A stretch of DNA of 64,000 nt from Saccharothrix sp. S26 (GCF_021390395.1 NZ_JAJUWT010000015.1:186001-250000); one strand, 5' to 3'. Shown: positions 16,001 to 26,269, numbered from the stretch's first letter. The notes: a model not told the origin generated them from the letters alone. Numbers and translations: made by a program.

Positions 16001-18151
16001 ATGGGTGACGATGCGGTGAACACCACCGGGGGGTGGCCGGGGCTCCGGTTGCTCGCCCGCCTGCCCGGCTGGTTCAGGTTCGTGCTCGTGGCGCTGGCCG
16101 TGTTCGTGTGCGGCGTGATCGCCTCCCGGCCGGCGGGCGCGACGGACACCTCCCCGTTGAGCGGCGACGTCGCGGTCGCGGCGAAGGCCGTCGAGGCGAT
16201 GGCCCACCCATCGCCGACCGACCCGCTGACCGGGTTCCCGGCCGACTTCGACGAGGTCACCAACCGCAGGCCGATCACGATCACGGCGGCCGACGGGACC
16301 GTGCGCGCGATCGACCCCAACGGCGGCTGCTCCGGGCCCGCGGGCAACACCGAGTGGGACTTCGGCACCGGCTGCAAGGCCCACGACCTGGGCTACGACC
16401 TGCTGCGCTACGCCGAGCACAAGGGCAGGCCGCTCGGCCAGGAAGCCCGCAAGTCCCTCGACGCCCGCCTCGCCCGGGACATGCACGACCAATGCGACGC
16501 CAACCCGCGCGGCCACGCCACCCGGTGCCACGCGACCGCCCAGCTCTACGCGGCGGGCCTGGAGTTCAACTCGTGGCGGCAGCGCTGGGGGCCGCCCGGT
16601 CACGAGCCCGTGCTCGCCTGGGGCTTCGGCAGCGCCGTTGTGGTGTTCCTGCTGCTGGCCCGCCTGCCGCGCAAGCGGGGGCCCGACGAGCCGGCGGACG
16701 CGCCCCGGCCACGGGCCACCGACGACCGCTACGCCACGTTCCTGCGGCTGAGCGCGCTCGGCCTGGTGGTCGTCGGCCAGTCCCTGATCACCGTGCTGCA
16801 CTGGGCGGGCGTGAGCGCGAACTGGCTGTGGCTGCTCACCTGGGCGCTGCAAGCCGCGCCCCTGTTCTACTTCGCGGGCGGCCACGCCAACCTCACCAGT
16901 TGGCACGCCGTGCAGGCCGAGCACGGCGGCTACGGCCGCTACCTGGCCGCCCGCATCTCGTGGCTGCTGCGGCCGGTGCTCGCGTTCGTGCTGGCCTGGC
17001 TGGTCCTGCCGCTGCCGCTGGAACTGCTCGACGTGGACAAGTCGCGGGTGGAGATGTTCGGCCGGCTCATCGCGAGCCCGCTGTGGTTCCTCGGCCTGTA
17101 CCTGGTCGCGGTCGCCGCCACCCCGGTCATGGCCTGGCTGCACCGGCACGCCCGGCTGGCCACGCCGGTCGCCCTGGTCGCCGCCATGATCGTGGTCGAC
17201 CTGGTCCGCATCGGCCTCACCTGGCGCACCGGCGGCTACCTCAACCTGGTGCTCGGCGCGCTGCTGCTGCAACAGCTCGGCTTCCACTACGCCGACGGCA
17301 GCCTGCACCGCCTGTCGCGCCAGGTCCTCGGCGCCCTCGCGCTCGCCGCCGTGCCCGCGTTGCTGGCGCTGATCACGTTCGGCGGGTACCCGCGCACGAT
17401 GATGCCGCTGCCCGGCGAGGGCAGCTCCAACCTCAGCCCGCCGACCGTGTGCCTGCTCGTGCTGGGCCTGGCGCAGATCTGCCTGGCGCTGCTGCTCAAG
17501 GACCGCGTCACGGCCTGGCTCGCGGGCGGGCACCCGTGGCGGGTCGTCGAGTTCGCCCGCACCACGCCCATGACCGTCTACCTCGGCTACCTGACCGTGC
17601 TGGCCGCCGTGATCGGCGTGCTGGGCCTGCTGGACTCACCGGCCGCGTTCGACTGGGTCGCCACCAAGCCGCGCTGGCTGGCCGTCCTGGTGCTGCTGCT
17701 CCTGCCGGTCCTGCTGGTGTTCCACCGCTTCGAGCGCGACGCGGCGCTCAGCCCCTGCCGCACCCGCGAGACCCACCGCACCCGGCTCGCCGTCACGCTC
17801 GGCGCGGGCTACGGCGTGCTGGGCGTCCTCGGGTTCGTGGTCACCGGCTTCGCGGGCGAGGCGGGCACGCTGGTCGTGTTCAAGGTCGACCCGCTGCAGA
17901 ACCTGATCCACCTGCTGCTCGGCTGGTACCTGCTGCACACCGCGCACGCCGGCACGTGCCACGGCCGCCGCCCCTGGCTGCTCACCGCCCTGGCCTGCGT
18001 GCCGCCGCTGCTGGTGCTCGAGCCGACCGGCTCGGTGGTGGTCCTGCACGGTGCGACGATCGCCGTGGCCCTGGCGGCGGCGGTGCCGAAGCAGCAGCAA
18101 GCACACGCAGGTGAACACCGGCAGCCACGTCCCGCGCTCCAGCACCCATAG
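16001..18151 (+). CDS. Phospholipase A2 / acyltransferase-3-like / DUF4383 fusion membrane protein
   Basis: A 716-residue protein with three parts. After a membrane or signal segment (about 24-47) comes a prokaryotic phospholipase A2 domain (about 50-195) with the calcium/catalytic core GCKAHDLGYDLLRYAE and several cysteines. Next is a multi-pass domain (about 205-600) like acyltransferase family 3, but the usual R-x10-H pair reads R-x10-Q (LRLSALGLVVVGQ). A DUF4383-like membrane unit follows (LGAGYGVLGVLGF, DPLQNLIHLLLGWYLL). The order suggests deacylation outside the membrane and an acyl-handling membrane part. The last residues are antisense to the next gene, so the natural C-terminus may have been lost. 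Confidence 0.75.
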   Translation: MGDDAVNTTGGWPGLRLLARLPGWFRFVLVALAVFVCGVIASRPAGATDTSPLSGDVAVAAKAVEAMAHPSPTDPLTGFPADFDEVTNRRPITITAADGTVRAIDPNGGCSGPAGNTEWDFGTGCKAHDLGYDLLRYAEHKGRPLGQEARKSLDARLARDMHDQCDANPRGHATRCHATAQLYAAGLEFNSWRQRWGPPGHEPVLAWGFGSAVVVFLLLARLPRKRGPDEPADAPRPRATDDRYATFLRLSALGLVVVGQSLITVLHWAGVSANWLWLLTWALQAAPLFYFAGGHANLTSWHAVQAEHGGYGRYLAARISWLLRPVLAFVLAWLVLPLPLELLDVDKSRVEMFGRLIASPLWFLGLYLVAVAATPVMAWLHRHARLATPVALVAAMIVVDLVRIGLTWRTGGYLNLVLGALLLQQLGFHYADGSLHRLSRQVLGALALAAVPALLALITFGGYPRTMMPLPGEGSSNLSPPTVCLLVLGLAQICLALLLKDRVTAWLAGGHPWRVVEFARTTPMTVYLGYLTVLAAVIGVLGLLDSPAAFDWVATKPRWLAVLVLLLLPVLLVFHRFERDAALSPCRTRETHRTRLAVTLGAGYGVLGVLGFVVTGFAGEAGTLVVFKVDPLQNLIHLLLGWYLLHTAHAGTCHGRRPWLLTALACVPPLLVLEPTGSVVVLHGATIAVALAAAVPKQQQAHAGEHRQPRPALQHP

Positions 18152-19030
18152 CGCGTCCGACGGCGGTGTGTGCAGGCCGCGCAACGGCCCGAACACCGCG
18201 CCGGCCAGCGTCACCACCAGCAACGCGCTCTGGTGCACCAGGAAGATCGGCAGCGCCCGCGCGTTCAGCGCCCGTGCGAGCGACGTCCGGCCCAGAGGCG
18301 CCGGCCGCACCAGCAGCACCAGCCCCACCTGCGCCAACGCCAACGCCAGCGCGGCGGCCGAGGGCGGCGACAGGTTCGACTCCGCCGCACCCGGCACGCC
18401 CACCGCACTGGCCGGGTACCCGGCGTTCAGCAGCAGCGCGAACGCCCCGCCCCCGCACACCAGCAGCGCCGCGCCCCACGACCGGCTCAGCCCCCGTCGG
18501 GCGACGAGCACGCCCACCTGCCACGGGGCCCACCACACCGCGACCACGTTCACCCAGTCGACGTCCAGCGCCACCAGCGCGATCGGGATCGCCACGCCCC
18601 ACCACCCCAGCCGCAGCGCCAAGGGCGTGCAGGCCAGCAGCACGACGTACACGGCGAGGAACCACAGCGGCGTGACGACGAGGTACCCGACCGTCATCAC
18701 CGTCTGCTGCGGCGAGCCCCGCAACGACAGTCCGAACAGGACGGCGGCCCACGCGCCGAGCAGCACGGCCACCGGCGGCACGAGCCCGCGCGCCCGGGAC
18801 CACCACGGCGCGCCCGAGCGGGCCGCCCCGAACCCCCCGGTGAAGAAGAACAGGCCCAGCGTCTGCAACACCCAGCTCGCGGGCGCCAGCTCCGGCACCC
18901 ACCGCAGCGGGCTGTCGACCACCAGCCCGTCGCCGGTCAGCACCACGGCCGTGACCAGCCAGTGCCCCAGCACCACCCCGACGATGGCGATCGCACGTGC
19001 CGCGTCGATCACCGGGTCACGTCGCCTCAT
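17636..19030 (-). CDS. Acyltransferase family 3-like membrane protein, tail-to-tail overlapping paralogue
   Basis: A 464-residue frame, of which about the first 315 residues are a multi-pass acyltransferase-like domain; the remaining 150 are polar, low-complexity and antisense to the phospholipase fusion, probably read-through after loss of a stop. The domain keeps the R-x10-H pair (ARAIAIVGVVLGH) that the fusion has lost. It is paralogous to the fusion's middle domain: FFFTGGF matches FYFAGGH, and ESNLSPPS matches SSNLSPPT. It starts with ATG overlapping the stop of the upstream hydrolase gene. The acyl substrate is unknown. Confidence 0.7.
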   Translation of the reverse strand: MRRRDPVIDAARAIAIVGVVLGHWLVTAVVLTGDGLVVDSPLRWVPELAPASWVLQTLGLFFFTGGFGAARSGAPWWSRARGLVPPVAVLLGAWAAVLFGLSLRGSPQQTVMTVGYLVVTPLWFLAVYVVLLACTPLALRLGWWGVAIPIALVALDVDWVNVVAVWWAPWQVGVLVARRGLSRSWGAALLVCGGGAFALLLNAGYPASAVGVPGAAESNLSPPSAAALALALAQVGLVLLVRPAPLGRTSLARALNARALPIFLVHQSALLVVTLAGAVFGPLRGLHTPPSDALWVLERGTWLPVFTCVCLLLLRHRRRQGHGDRRTVQDHHRAGRLEHQQRRHAGQGGEQPGAAAVARAGVRGVQQVPAEQQVDQVLQRVDLEHDQRARLAREAGDHEPEDAQHAVARAERDGEPGAVGLAGAAGAERRVALEAVEHQQDRQEQQHQDGQPARLGGDPVERGR

Positions 19031-19701
19031 GGTCCCTCCCCCACCGCGATCCGGGCCAGGGCGCGCAAGGACGGCGTGCCCTCCCGGAAGTACTCGTCGT
19101 GCCTGATGTCACCGACGTCGAACACCCGCGCGCCGAACGCCGGGTCGACCGGGTCGGGCCCGTGCCCCAGGTCGCCCAGCCGCACCGAGGGCACCCACCG
19201 CGTCCAGTCCCGACCACCCCGCGCCGCCCACACCCGCGCGCCCGAGGTCACCGCGTCCACCCGCACGCCGGGCGACCCGAGGAACACCACGTCGGCCGCG
19301 GGCGGCTGGGCCAGGCCGCACACCACCGACCCGTAGCTGTGGCACATCAGGTGCACCTGCCCGGGCAACGTCCGCACGTACTCGTCGAGCGCGACGGCGC
19401 CCGCCCGGGCCAGCCGACCGCCCGCCGCGTCCACGCCCAGCCCGGACGGCGTGCGGTACCCCAGCCACGCGACCACGGCCACGTCGTCGCGCCCGACGGC
19501 GGCGTGCAGCGCGCGTGCCATCCGCCCGACCGTGCCGTCGAACCGCTCACCGTCCACATCGGACCCCGGCACGACGACCGCGACGTGCGCGGCCCGGGCC
19601 AGGTCGCCGTGCACCTCGACCCGGGGCGTGAACGGGGGCGGGTCGCCACCCGGCGTCGCGAGCACCAGCAGCGCCGCCACCAACGCGATCTTCTTCGGCA
19701 T
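19027..19701 (-). CDS. Secreted alpha/beta hydrolase (DUF1023-like)
   Basis: A 224-residue protein beginning with a signal peptide (MPKKIALVAALLVLATP). The nucleophile elbow CHSYGSVVCG and the preceding VVVPGSDVDG, where a lipase-like oxyanion loop is expected, match the DUF1023 alpha/beta hydrolase group of actinomycetes. The Asp may lie in FLGSPGV-VD and the His in GDIRHDEYF. Its stop overlaps the acyltransferase start (ATGA), so the two are translationally coupled, which favours a joint role in processing an acylated envelope molecule. The substrate is not known. Confidence 0.75.
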   Translation of the reverse strand: MPKKIALVAALLVLATPGGDPPPFTPRVEVHGDLARAAHVAVVVPGSDVDGERFDGTVGRMARALHAAVGRDDVAVVAWLGYRTPSGLGVDAAGGRLARAGAVALDEYVRTLPGQVHLMCHSYGSVVCGLAQPPAADVVFLGSPGVRVDAVTSGARVWAARGGRDWTRWVPSVRLGDLGHGPDPVDPAFGARVFDVGDIRHDEYFREGTPSLRALARIAVGEGP

Positions 19702-19764
19702 GGCGCCGAAGCTACGAAGACCACCCGCCCCGGATCGTCACCCCGCGGTGCCGTTCCCGGCGTG

Positions 19765-20412
19765 CTACCCGGGTACCACCAGACCGGACTCGTAGGCCGC
19801 GATCACGGCCTGCGCCCGGTCGCGCAGGCCGAGCTTCATCAGCACCCGGCTCACGTGCGTCTTCACCGTCTGCTCGGCCAGCACCAGGTGCGCGGCGATC
19901 TCGCCGTTGGACAGGCCCCTCGCGATCAGCCGCAGCACCTCGGTCTCCCGCTCGGTCAACGCGCTCAACGCGGCGGGCTTCACCACCCGCGCCGGCCGCG
20001 CCTTCACGAAGTCCTCGATGAGCCGCTTGGTCACCGACGGCGCGAGCAGCGCGTCACCGCGCGCCACCACCCGCACGGCGGCCAGCAGTTCGCTCGCGGG
20101 CGCGTGCTTGAGCAGGAACCCGCTGGCACCGGCCCGCAACGCCTCGTAGACGTAGTCGTCCAGGTCGAACGTGGTCAGCACGAGCACCTTGACCGGGTCG
20201 TCGGCCAGCAGCCGGGTCGCGGTCAGCCCGTCCATCTCGGGCATCCGCACGTCCATGAGCACCACGTCCGGCCGCAACCGGCGCACCTCGCCGACGGCGG
20301 CGACGCCGTCACCGGCCGACCCGACCACGCTGATGTCGTCCTGGGCGTCCAGCAGCGCGGAGAAGCCCTCGCGGACCATCTCCTGGTCGTCGGCCACCAG
20401 CACCCGGATCAC
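19765..20412 (-). CDS. NarL/LuxR-type two-component response regulator
   Basis: A 215-residue regulator. The receiver domain has the acidic pair in LVADDQEMVREG, the phosphorylated Asp in VVLMDVRMPEMDG, Thr in LVLTTFD and Lys in GFLLKHAP. The C-terminal LuxR helix-turn-helix reads LTERETEVLRLIARGLSNGE. It begins at a GTG overlapping the stop of the histidine kinase gene (GTGA), so the two are a co-translated pair. Targets cannot be seen. Confidence 0.92.
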   Translation of the reverse strand: MIRVLVADDQEMVREGFSALLDAQDDISVVGSAGDGVAAVGEVRRLRPDVVLMDVRMPEMDGLTATRLLADDPVKVLVLTTFDLDDYVYEALRAGASGFLLKHAPASELLAAVRVVARGDALLAPSVTKRLIEDFVKARPARVVKPAALSALTERETEVLRLIARGLSNGEIAAHLVLAEQTVKTHVSRVLMKLGLRDRAQAVIAAYESGLVVPG

Positions 20413-21524
20413 GGCGTGCCCACCGGAACGGTCGCGACCACCTCGAACCCCCCGTCCGCGGTCGGCCCGGCGGTCAGCGAACCGCCGTGCACCGCCACCC
20501 GTTCCGCCATGCCCTTGAGCCCGTGCCCGCCGCCACCGCCGCGCGACGGCCCGCCGGCGGTGTTCCGCACGACGACCCGGAGCTCCCCGCCCACGAGGTC
20601 GACGGTGACCGCCGTCGTCGAGCCCGGCGCGTGGCGGCCCGCGTTGGTCAGCGCCTCCTGCACGATCCGGTACGCGGTCAGCCCGACCGCGGGCGGCACC
20701 TCGGCGTCGGCCACGGACGCGTCCGCGTGCAGCGACCTGATGTCGGTCAGCCCCGGCTGCGGCGCCCGGTCGGGCCGCTGGTCGTCGGCCCGCAGCACGC
20801 CCAGCAGCTGCTGCATGTCGGTGATCGCGGCCCGTGCCGCCGCACCCAGCTCGGCGAACTCCCGCTTGCCCGCCTCGGGCAGGTCGGCGATCCGGTAGGG
20901 CGCGGTCTCGCACCGCACGACCACCAGCGACATGTGGTGGGCGACCACGTCGTGCATCTCTCGGGCGATGCGGGCGCGTTCGACCAGCGCCGCCTTCTCG
21001 TCCCGCTCCTCGTGGAACCGCTGCTCGGCCCGACCGCGCGCGCCGACCGCGTACCCGACCAGGAGCACCAGGAGCAGGAAGCCGGTGGCCGGCAGCACGG
21101 CGGCGGGCCGGTCGAGGGTGAACAGCACGCCGACCGTGATCGACGCCACGAGCAGCACGACCCGGCCGCGGTGCGCGGTGGCGACGGCCAGCAGCACCGC
21201 CACGTACCACCACCACTGCCAACTGCCCAGCACGGACGGTTCGGAGGGCATCAGCAACTTCATCGCCACCAGGCCGGCCGTGGCCAGCCGCCACGCCAGG
21301 AGGGTGGAGCGCAGGGTCAGCGCGGTGCTGCCGGCGATGACCGCGAACAGCACCGGCCACCAGCCGTCCGGATCCTCGCTGGTGACGTAGTCCGAGCTCA
21401 CGACGATCCCGATGACCAACCCGTAGGCCGGCACCACCAGCGTCAGCGGCCGGCGGAAGCGGAAGCCGTCGAAGACCCGCGACCGGTCGCGGAACAGCAC
21501 GACCTGGAGGAGAGTGCGGATCAC
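20409..21524 (-). CDS. NarL-type sensor histidine kinase
   Basis: About 371 residues. Several membrane segments fill the N-terminal half; then come the HisKA_3 box ERARIAREMHDVVAHHMS with the phosphorylated His, the N box LTNAGRHAPGS and the G box GGGHGLKGMAERV. It has no large extracellular domain, so the signal is probably sensed in or near the membrane. I prefer GTG 21524, just before the first membrane segment; upstream ATGs at 21560, 21578 and 21614 remain possible. It overlaps its cognate regulator by 4 bases. Confidence 0.87.
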   Translation of the reverse strand: MIRTLLQVVLFRDRSRVFDGFRFRRPLTLVVPAYGLVIGIVVSSDYVTSEDPDGWWPVLFAVIAGSTALTLRSTLLAWRLATAGLVAMKLLMPSEPSVLGSWQWWWYVAVLLAVATAHRGRVVLLVASITVGVLFTLDRPAAVLPATGFLLLVLLVGYAVGARGRAEQRFHEERDEKAALVERARIAREMHDVVAHHMSLVVVRCETAPYRIADLPEAGKREFAELGAAARAAITDMQQLLGVLRADDQRPDRAPQPGLTDIRSLHADASVADAEVPPAVGLTAYRIVQEALTNAGRHAPGSTTAVTVDLVGGELRVVVRNTAGGPSRGGGGGHGLKGMAERVAVHGGSLTAGPTADGGFEVVATVPVGTP

Positions 21525-21729
21525 GGCCCCGATGCTAGGCGGCAGGCCGCGCCCGCACATGCCCCCGTGGGTTGTCATACCCCGGTAGCACGCCGGCCGC
21601 CGTGCCCGTCCCACATCGGCCTATACCGGACGGTCCACGCCCCGGACAAGGCGTTGCGGCGGGCGAACACCACCGGGTAGGCAATATGCGAGAGCTGTGC
21701 GCCCCTACTCCGTGTTGGAAGATGGCTGA

Positions 21730-22230
21730 ATGCACCCGCAGCAAGATCCGGATCGCTGGTCGCGGCTCCAGGCCGTGGCCGGCGAGGCCCTGACCGCAGC
21801 CAAGGTCGGGGAGGACGCTGTCGCGGTCGACCTGGTCACCGGGTATCTCAGCGGCTCGCCCGAGGGCAACGAGGAGATCCGGGAGCTGGTCCTCCTGCTG
21901 TTCAGCGAGTGCAGCGCCATGGTCGCCGCGCTCGGCTCGGGCGGGGCGACACCGGTCAAGATGCAGGTCTTCGACGAGGACGGGCAGGAGGTGCCGATCG
22001 ACGACGCCGACCCGCCCGTGCGCACCGCGATCCGCACGCTGCTCGCCGAGGTGCACGGCGACCAGGAGGCCGCGGCCGAGCAGATCGAGATCGCGCTGGC
22101 CAACGGGCAGCCGCAGGAGCTGGCCACGGTGGTGCTCCAGGCCCTGCGCTGGACGGTGAAGCTGGCCGTGGAGTGCGGCCTGCGCGACCTGCCCGTCTCG
22201 CCGTGGATCGCCACCGCGTTGGACGAATAG
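21730..22230 (+). CDS. Small acidic hypothetical protein
   Basis: A 166-residue acidic protein without signal peptide or membrane segment. It is helical in appearance, with LVTGYLSGSPEGNEEIRELV in its first half and QEAAAEQIEIALANGQ in the second. I recognise no domain. The gene stands alone between the divergent histidine kinase and the chitinase; codon usage is normal for the window, which supports it as real. GGA lies 10 bases before the start. Confidence 0.6.
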   Translation: MHPQQDPDRWSRLQAVAGEALTAAKVGEDAVAVDLVTGYLSGSPEGNEEIRELVLLLFSECSAMVAALGSGGATPVKMQVFDEDGQEVPIDDADPPVRTAIRTLLAEVHGDQEAAAEQIEIALANGQPQELATVVLQALRWTVKLAVECGLRDLPVSPWIATALDE

Positions 22231-22296
22231 TCCTGTTCGCCCGGTTCCCGCGCGCGACCGCGCCGGGAAAACCGTAAAGAGCCTTGCCATTTCATT

Positions 22297-22308
22297 TGGT
22301 CTAGACCA
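22297..22308. promoter_or_regulatory. DasR-type operator (dre site) before the chitinase gene
   Basis: TGGTCTAGACCA is a perfect 12-bp palindrome 54 bases before the chitinase start. It matches the known target of DasR, the GntR-family repressor of chitin and N-acetylglucosamine genes in Streptomyces and related actinomycetes, and the repeats found before Streptomyces chitinase genes. Confidence 0.8.
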
Positions 22309-22362
22309 CCCTCCAGTTGGGCGCGATTCACCCTGCCGATCCCGCCGAGGAGGACCCCTCTC

Positions 22363-23922
22363 ATGTCACGACGAACGAGCGCGCTGCTCGCAGCAGGCGC
22401 ACTCGCCATCGGTTCACTGCTCGTGGGCCCGGCCGCGTCAGCGGCGCCGGGCGTCACCGCCACCTTCGCCAAGACCCAGGACTGGGGCAGCGGCTTCGAG
22501 GGCAAGTTCACCGTCGCCAACGGCGGCCCGTCCGCCATCACCTCGTGGCGCATCGAGTTCGACCTGCCCGCGGGCACCTCGCTGGGCTCGTACTGGGACG
22601 CACTTGTCACCCGAACGGGTGATCATTACGTGGCGACCAACCGCGAGTACAACGGCAACCTCGCCGTCGGCGCGTCGGCGAGCTTCGGCTTCGTCGGCAC
22701 CGGCTCGGGCGCGCCGCTCAACTGCACCGTCAACGGGGCTGCCTGCACCGGTGGCGGCGGCGGTGACACGGTCGCGCCCAGCGCGCCCGGCTCCCTGCGC
22801 GTCACCGCCACCACCAGCAACTCCGTCTCGCTGGCGTGGACGGCGTCGACCGACAACGTCGGCGTGACCGCGTACGACGTCTACCGGGGCAGCGCCGTGG
22901 CCACCACGGTCAGCGGCACCACGGCCACCGTCACCGGCCTGAACGCCTCGACGGCCTACACCTTCACGGTCCGTGCCCGTGACGCCGCGTCGAACACCTC
23001 GGGCCCGTCCAACCAGGTCAGCGCCACCACCCAGCCGGGCACGAACCCGGTCGGCGGCCGCGGCGCGCCATACCTGTTCCTGGGCTGGGGCAACCCGCCC
23101 GCGCCCGCCACCGTCATGAACGCCACCGGCGTCAAGTGGTTCACCATGGCGTTCGTGCTGTCCTCGGGCGGCTGCACCCCCGCGTGGGACGGCACCCGGC
23201 CGCTGACCGGCGGCATCGACGCGCAGGCCATCCAGCAGATCCGCGCGGCGGGCGGCGACGTCGTGCCGTCGTTCGGCGGGTGGAGCGGCAACAAGCTCGG
23301 CCCGAACTGCTCGACCCCGCAGGCCCTGGCCGGCGCGTACCAGCAGGTCATCAACGCCTACGGGCTCAAGGCCATCGACATCGACATCGAGAACACCGAC
23401 GAGTTCGAGAACGCCGCCGTGCAGGACCGGATCCTGGAGGCGCTCAAGATCGTCAAGGCGAACAACCCGGGCATCCAGACCATCGTCACCTTCGGCACCA
23501 CGACCACCGGCCCGAACTCGTGGGGCAACCGGCTGATCGAGCGGGCGGCGGCGATCGGCGCGAACATCGACGTGTTCACGATCATGCCGTTCGACTTCGG
23601 CAGCTCGAACATCGGCACGGACTCGATCAACGCCGCCACCGCGTTGAAGAACAAGCTGAAGGCCACGTTCGGGTGGTCGGACGCCGAGGCGTTCCGGCAC
23701 ACCGGCATCTCGGGCATGAACGGCCTGTCCGACCAGCGCGAGGTCACCACCCCGCAGACGTGGACGCAGCTGCGCGACTGGGCGAAGTCCAACGGGCTGG
23801 GCCGGTTCACGTTCTGGGCGGTCAACCGCGACCGCGGCGGGTGCGACGGCCAGGTGGCGTCCACGTGCAGCGGTGTCCCGCAGGCCGACTGGGAGTTCAC
23901 CCGCATCACGGCCGGGTTCTAA
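22363..23922 (+). CDS. Secreted GH18 chitinase with CBM2 and fibronectin III domains
   Basis: A 519-residue exported enzyme. Domains in order: signal peptide (1-28, ending ASAAP), cellulose/chitin-binding CBM2 (about 29-128, with two Cys near its end), fibronectin type III (about 136-222) and a GH18 catalytic domain (about 235-519) with the DxDxE motif as AIDIDIENTD, in which the Glu is the proton donor. It degrades chitin outside the cell. GGAGG precedes the ATG, and a DasR-type palindrome lies upstream. Its stop codon overlaps the stop of the convergent metX gene by 4 bases. Confidence 0.92.
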   Translation: MSRRTSALLAAGALAIGSLLVGPAASAAPGVTATFAKTQDWGSGFEGKFTVANGGPSAITSWRIEFDLPAGTSLGSYWDALVTRTGDHYVATNREYNGNLAVGASASFGFVGTGSGAPLNCTVNGAACTGGGGGDTVAPSAPGSLRVTATTSNSVSLAWTASTDNVGVTAYDVYRGSAVATTVSGTTATVTGLNASTAYTFTVRARDAASNTSGPSNQVSATTQPGTNPVGGRGAPYLFLGWGNPPAPATVMNATGVKWFTMAFVLSSGGCTPAWDGTRPLTGGIDAQAIQQIRAAGGDVVPSFGGWSGNKLGPNCSTPQALAGAYQQVINAYGLKAIDIDIENTDEFENAAVQDRILEALKIVKANNPGIQTIVTFGTTTTGPNSWGNRLIERAAAIGANIDVFTIMPFDFGSSNIGTDSINAATALKNKLKATFGWSDAEAFRHTGISGMNGLSDQREVTTPQTWTQLRDWAKSNGLGRFTFWAVNRDRGGCDGQVASTCSGVPQADWEFTRITAGF

Positions 23923-24979
23923 CCGGTCTCCAGCAGTTCGGAGACCAGCTTCGACACCTGGTCGACCTCGATGAGGAACGCGTCGTGGCCGTAGGGCGAG
24001 GTCACCACGCGCAGGTCGCCGGCGCCGGGCACGGCGTCGGCGATCTCGGCCTGCTGCCGCAGCGGGTACAGGCGGTCGGAGTCGATCCCGGCCACGAGGG
24101 TGCGCGCCGTGACGCGGCGCAGCGCGGCCCGCACCCCACCCCGGCCGCGGCCCACGTCGTGGCTGTTCATGGCCTCGGTGAGGGTGACGTAGCTGGCCGG
24201 GTCGAACCGCGCGACCAGCTTGGCCGCGTGGTGGTCGAGGTAGGACTCCACCTGGAACCGGCCGTCCTCGCGCACCTCGCGGCCGAACCGGGCGGCCAGC
24301 TCGGCCTCGCTGCGGTAGCTGAGGTGCGCGATCCGGCGGGCCACCCCGAGGCCGCCGACCGGGTCGAGCCGGATGGCGTGCAACTGGGCCGAGGCCAGCG
24401 CGATGTGCTCGGCCGTGGACGCCGCCGGCGCGGCCAGCACGAGCAGCGCGCGCACCCGGTCGGGCTCGGACACCGCCCACTCCAGCGCGCGCATCCCGCC
24501 CATCGAGCCGCCCAGCACGGCGGCCCACGCGTCGATGCCCAACGCGTCGGCCAGCAGCACCTCGGCCGCCACCTGCACCCGCACGGTGATCTTCGGGAAC
24601 CGCGCGCCCCACGGCTCGCCGTCCGGCGCGGTCGCCCACGGGCCCGTGGTGCCCTGGCAGCCGCCCAGCACGTTCGGCGCGACCACGAACCAGCGCTCGG
24701 GGTCCAGCGCGCGTCCCGGCCCCACCAGGCCGTCCCACCAGCCGGGCGTGGGGTGACCCGGTTCGGCCGGGCCCGCCACGTGGCTGTCGCCGGTCAACGC
24801 GTGCAGCACCAGCACGGCGTTCGAGCGGTCCGCGTTCAGCTCGCCCCACGTCTCGTAGGCGATCGAGAGCCCCGGCAAGCCGGGCAACGAGCCCCGGAAC
24901 CACTGCCGTCGCCCGTTCGGGTCCCCCTCCCGCCACCCGCCGGCGGTGGGAGGGGTCTTCCCGGAGGTGGACTCGCGGC

Positions 24980-24983
<4 letters not shown>
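23919..24983 (-). CDS. metX: Homoserine O-acetyltransferase
   Basis: A 354-residue alpha/beta hydrolase-fold acyltransferase. The nucleophile Ser is in VLGGSMGGMRALEW, with SLPGLSIAYETWG and LVLHALTGDSHV before it, and the Asp and His in GIDSDRLYPL and SPYGHDAFLIE. It activates homoserine with acetyl-CoA to give the substrate of MetY, encoded just upstream. It starts at a GTG overlapping the metY stop (GTGA), giving a metY-metX operon under the leader peptide at 26343-26414. Succinyl-CoA use cannot be excluded by sight. Confidence 0.9.

Positions 24984-26269
<1,286 letters not shown>

Noticed and set aside
16001..18151. Secondary-metabolite biosynthetic cluster around the phospholipase fusion
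   Set aside because: There are no polyketide synthase, peptide synthetase, terpene or RiPP genes anywhere in the window; the genes look like lipid or envelope functions.
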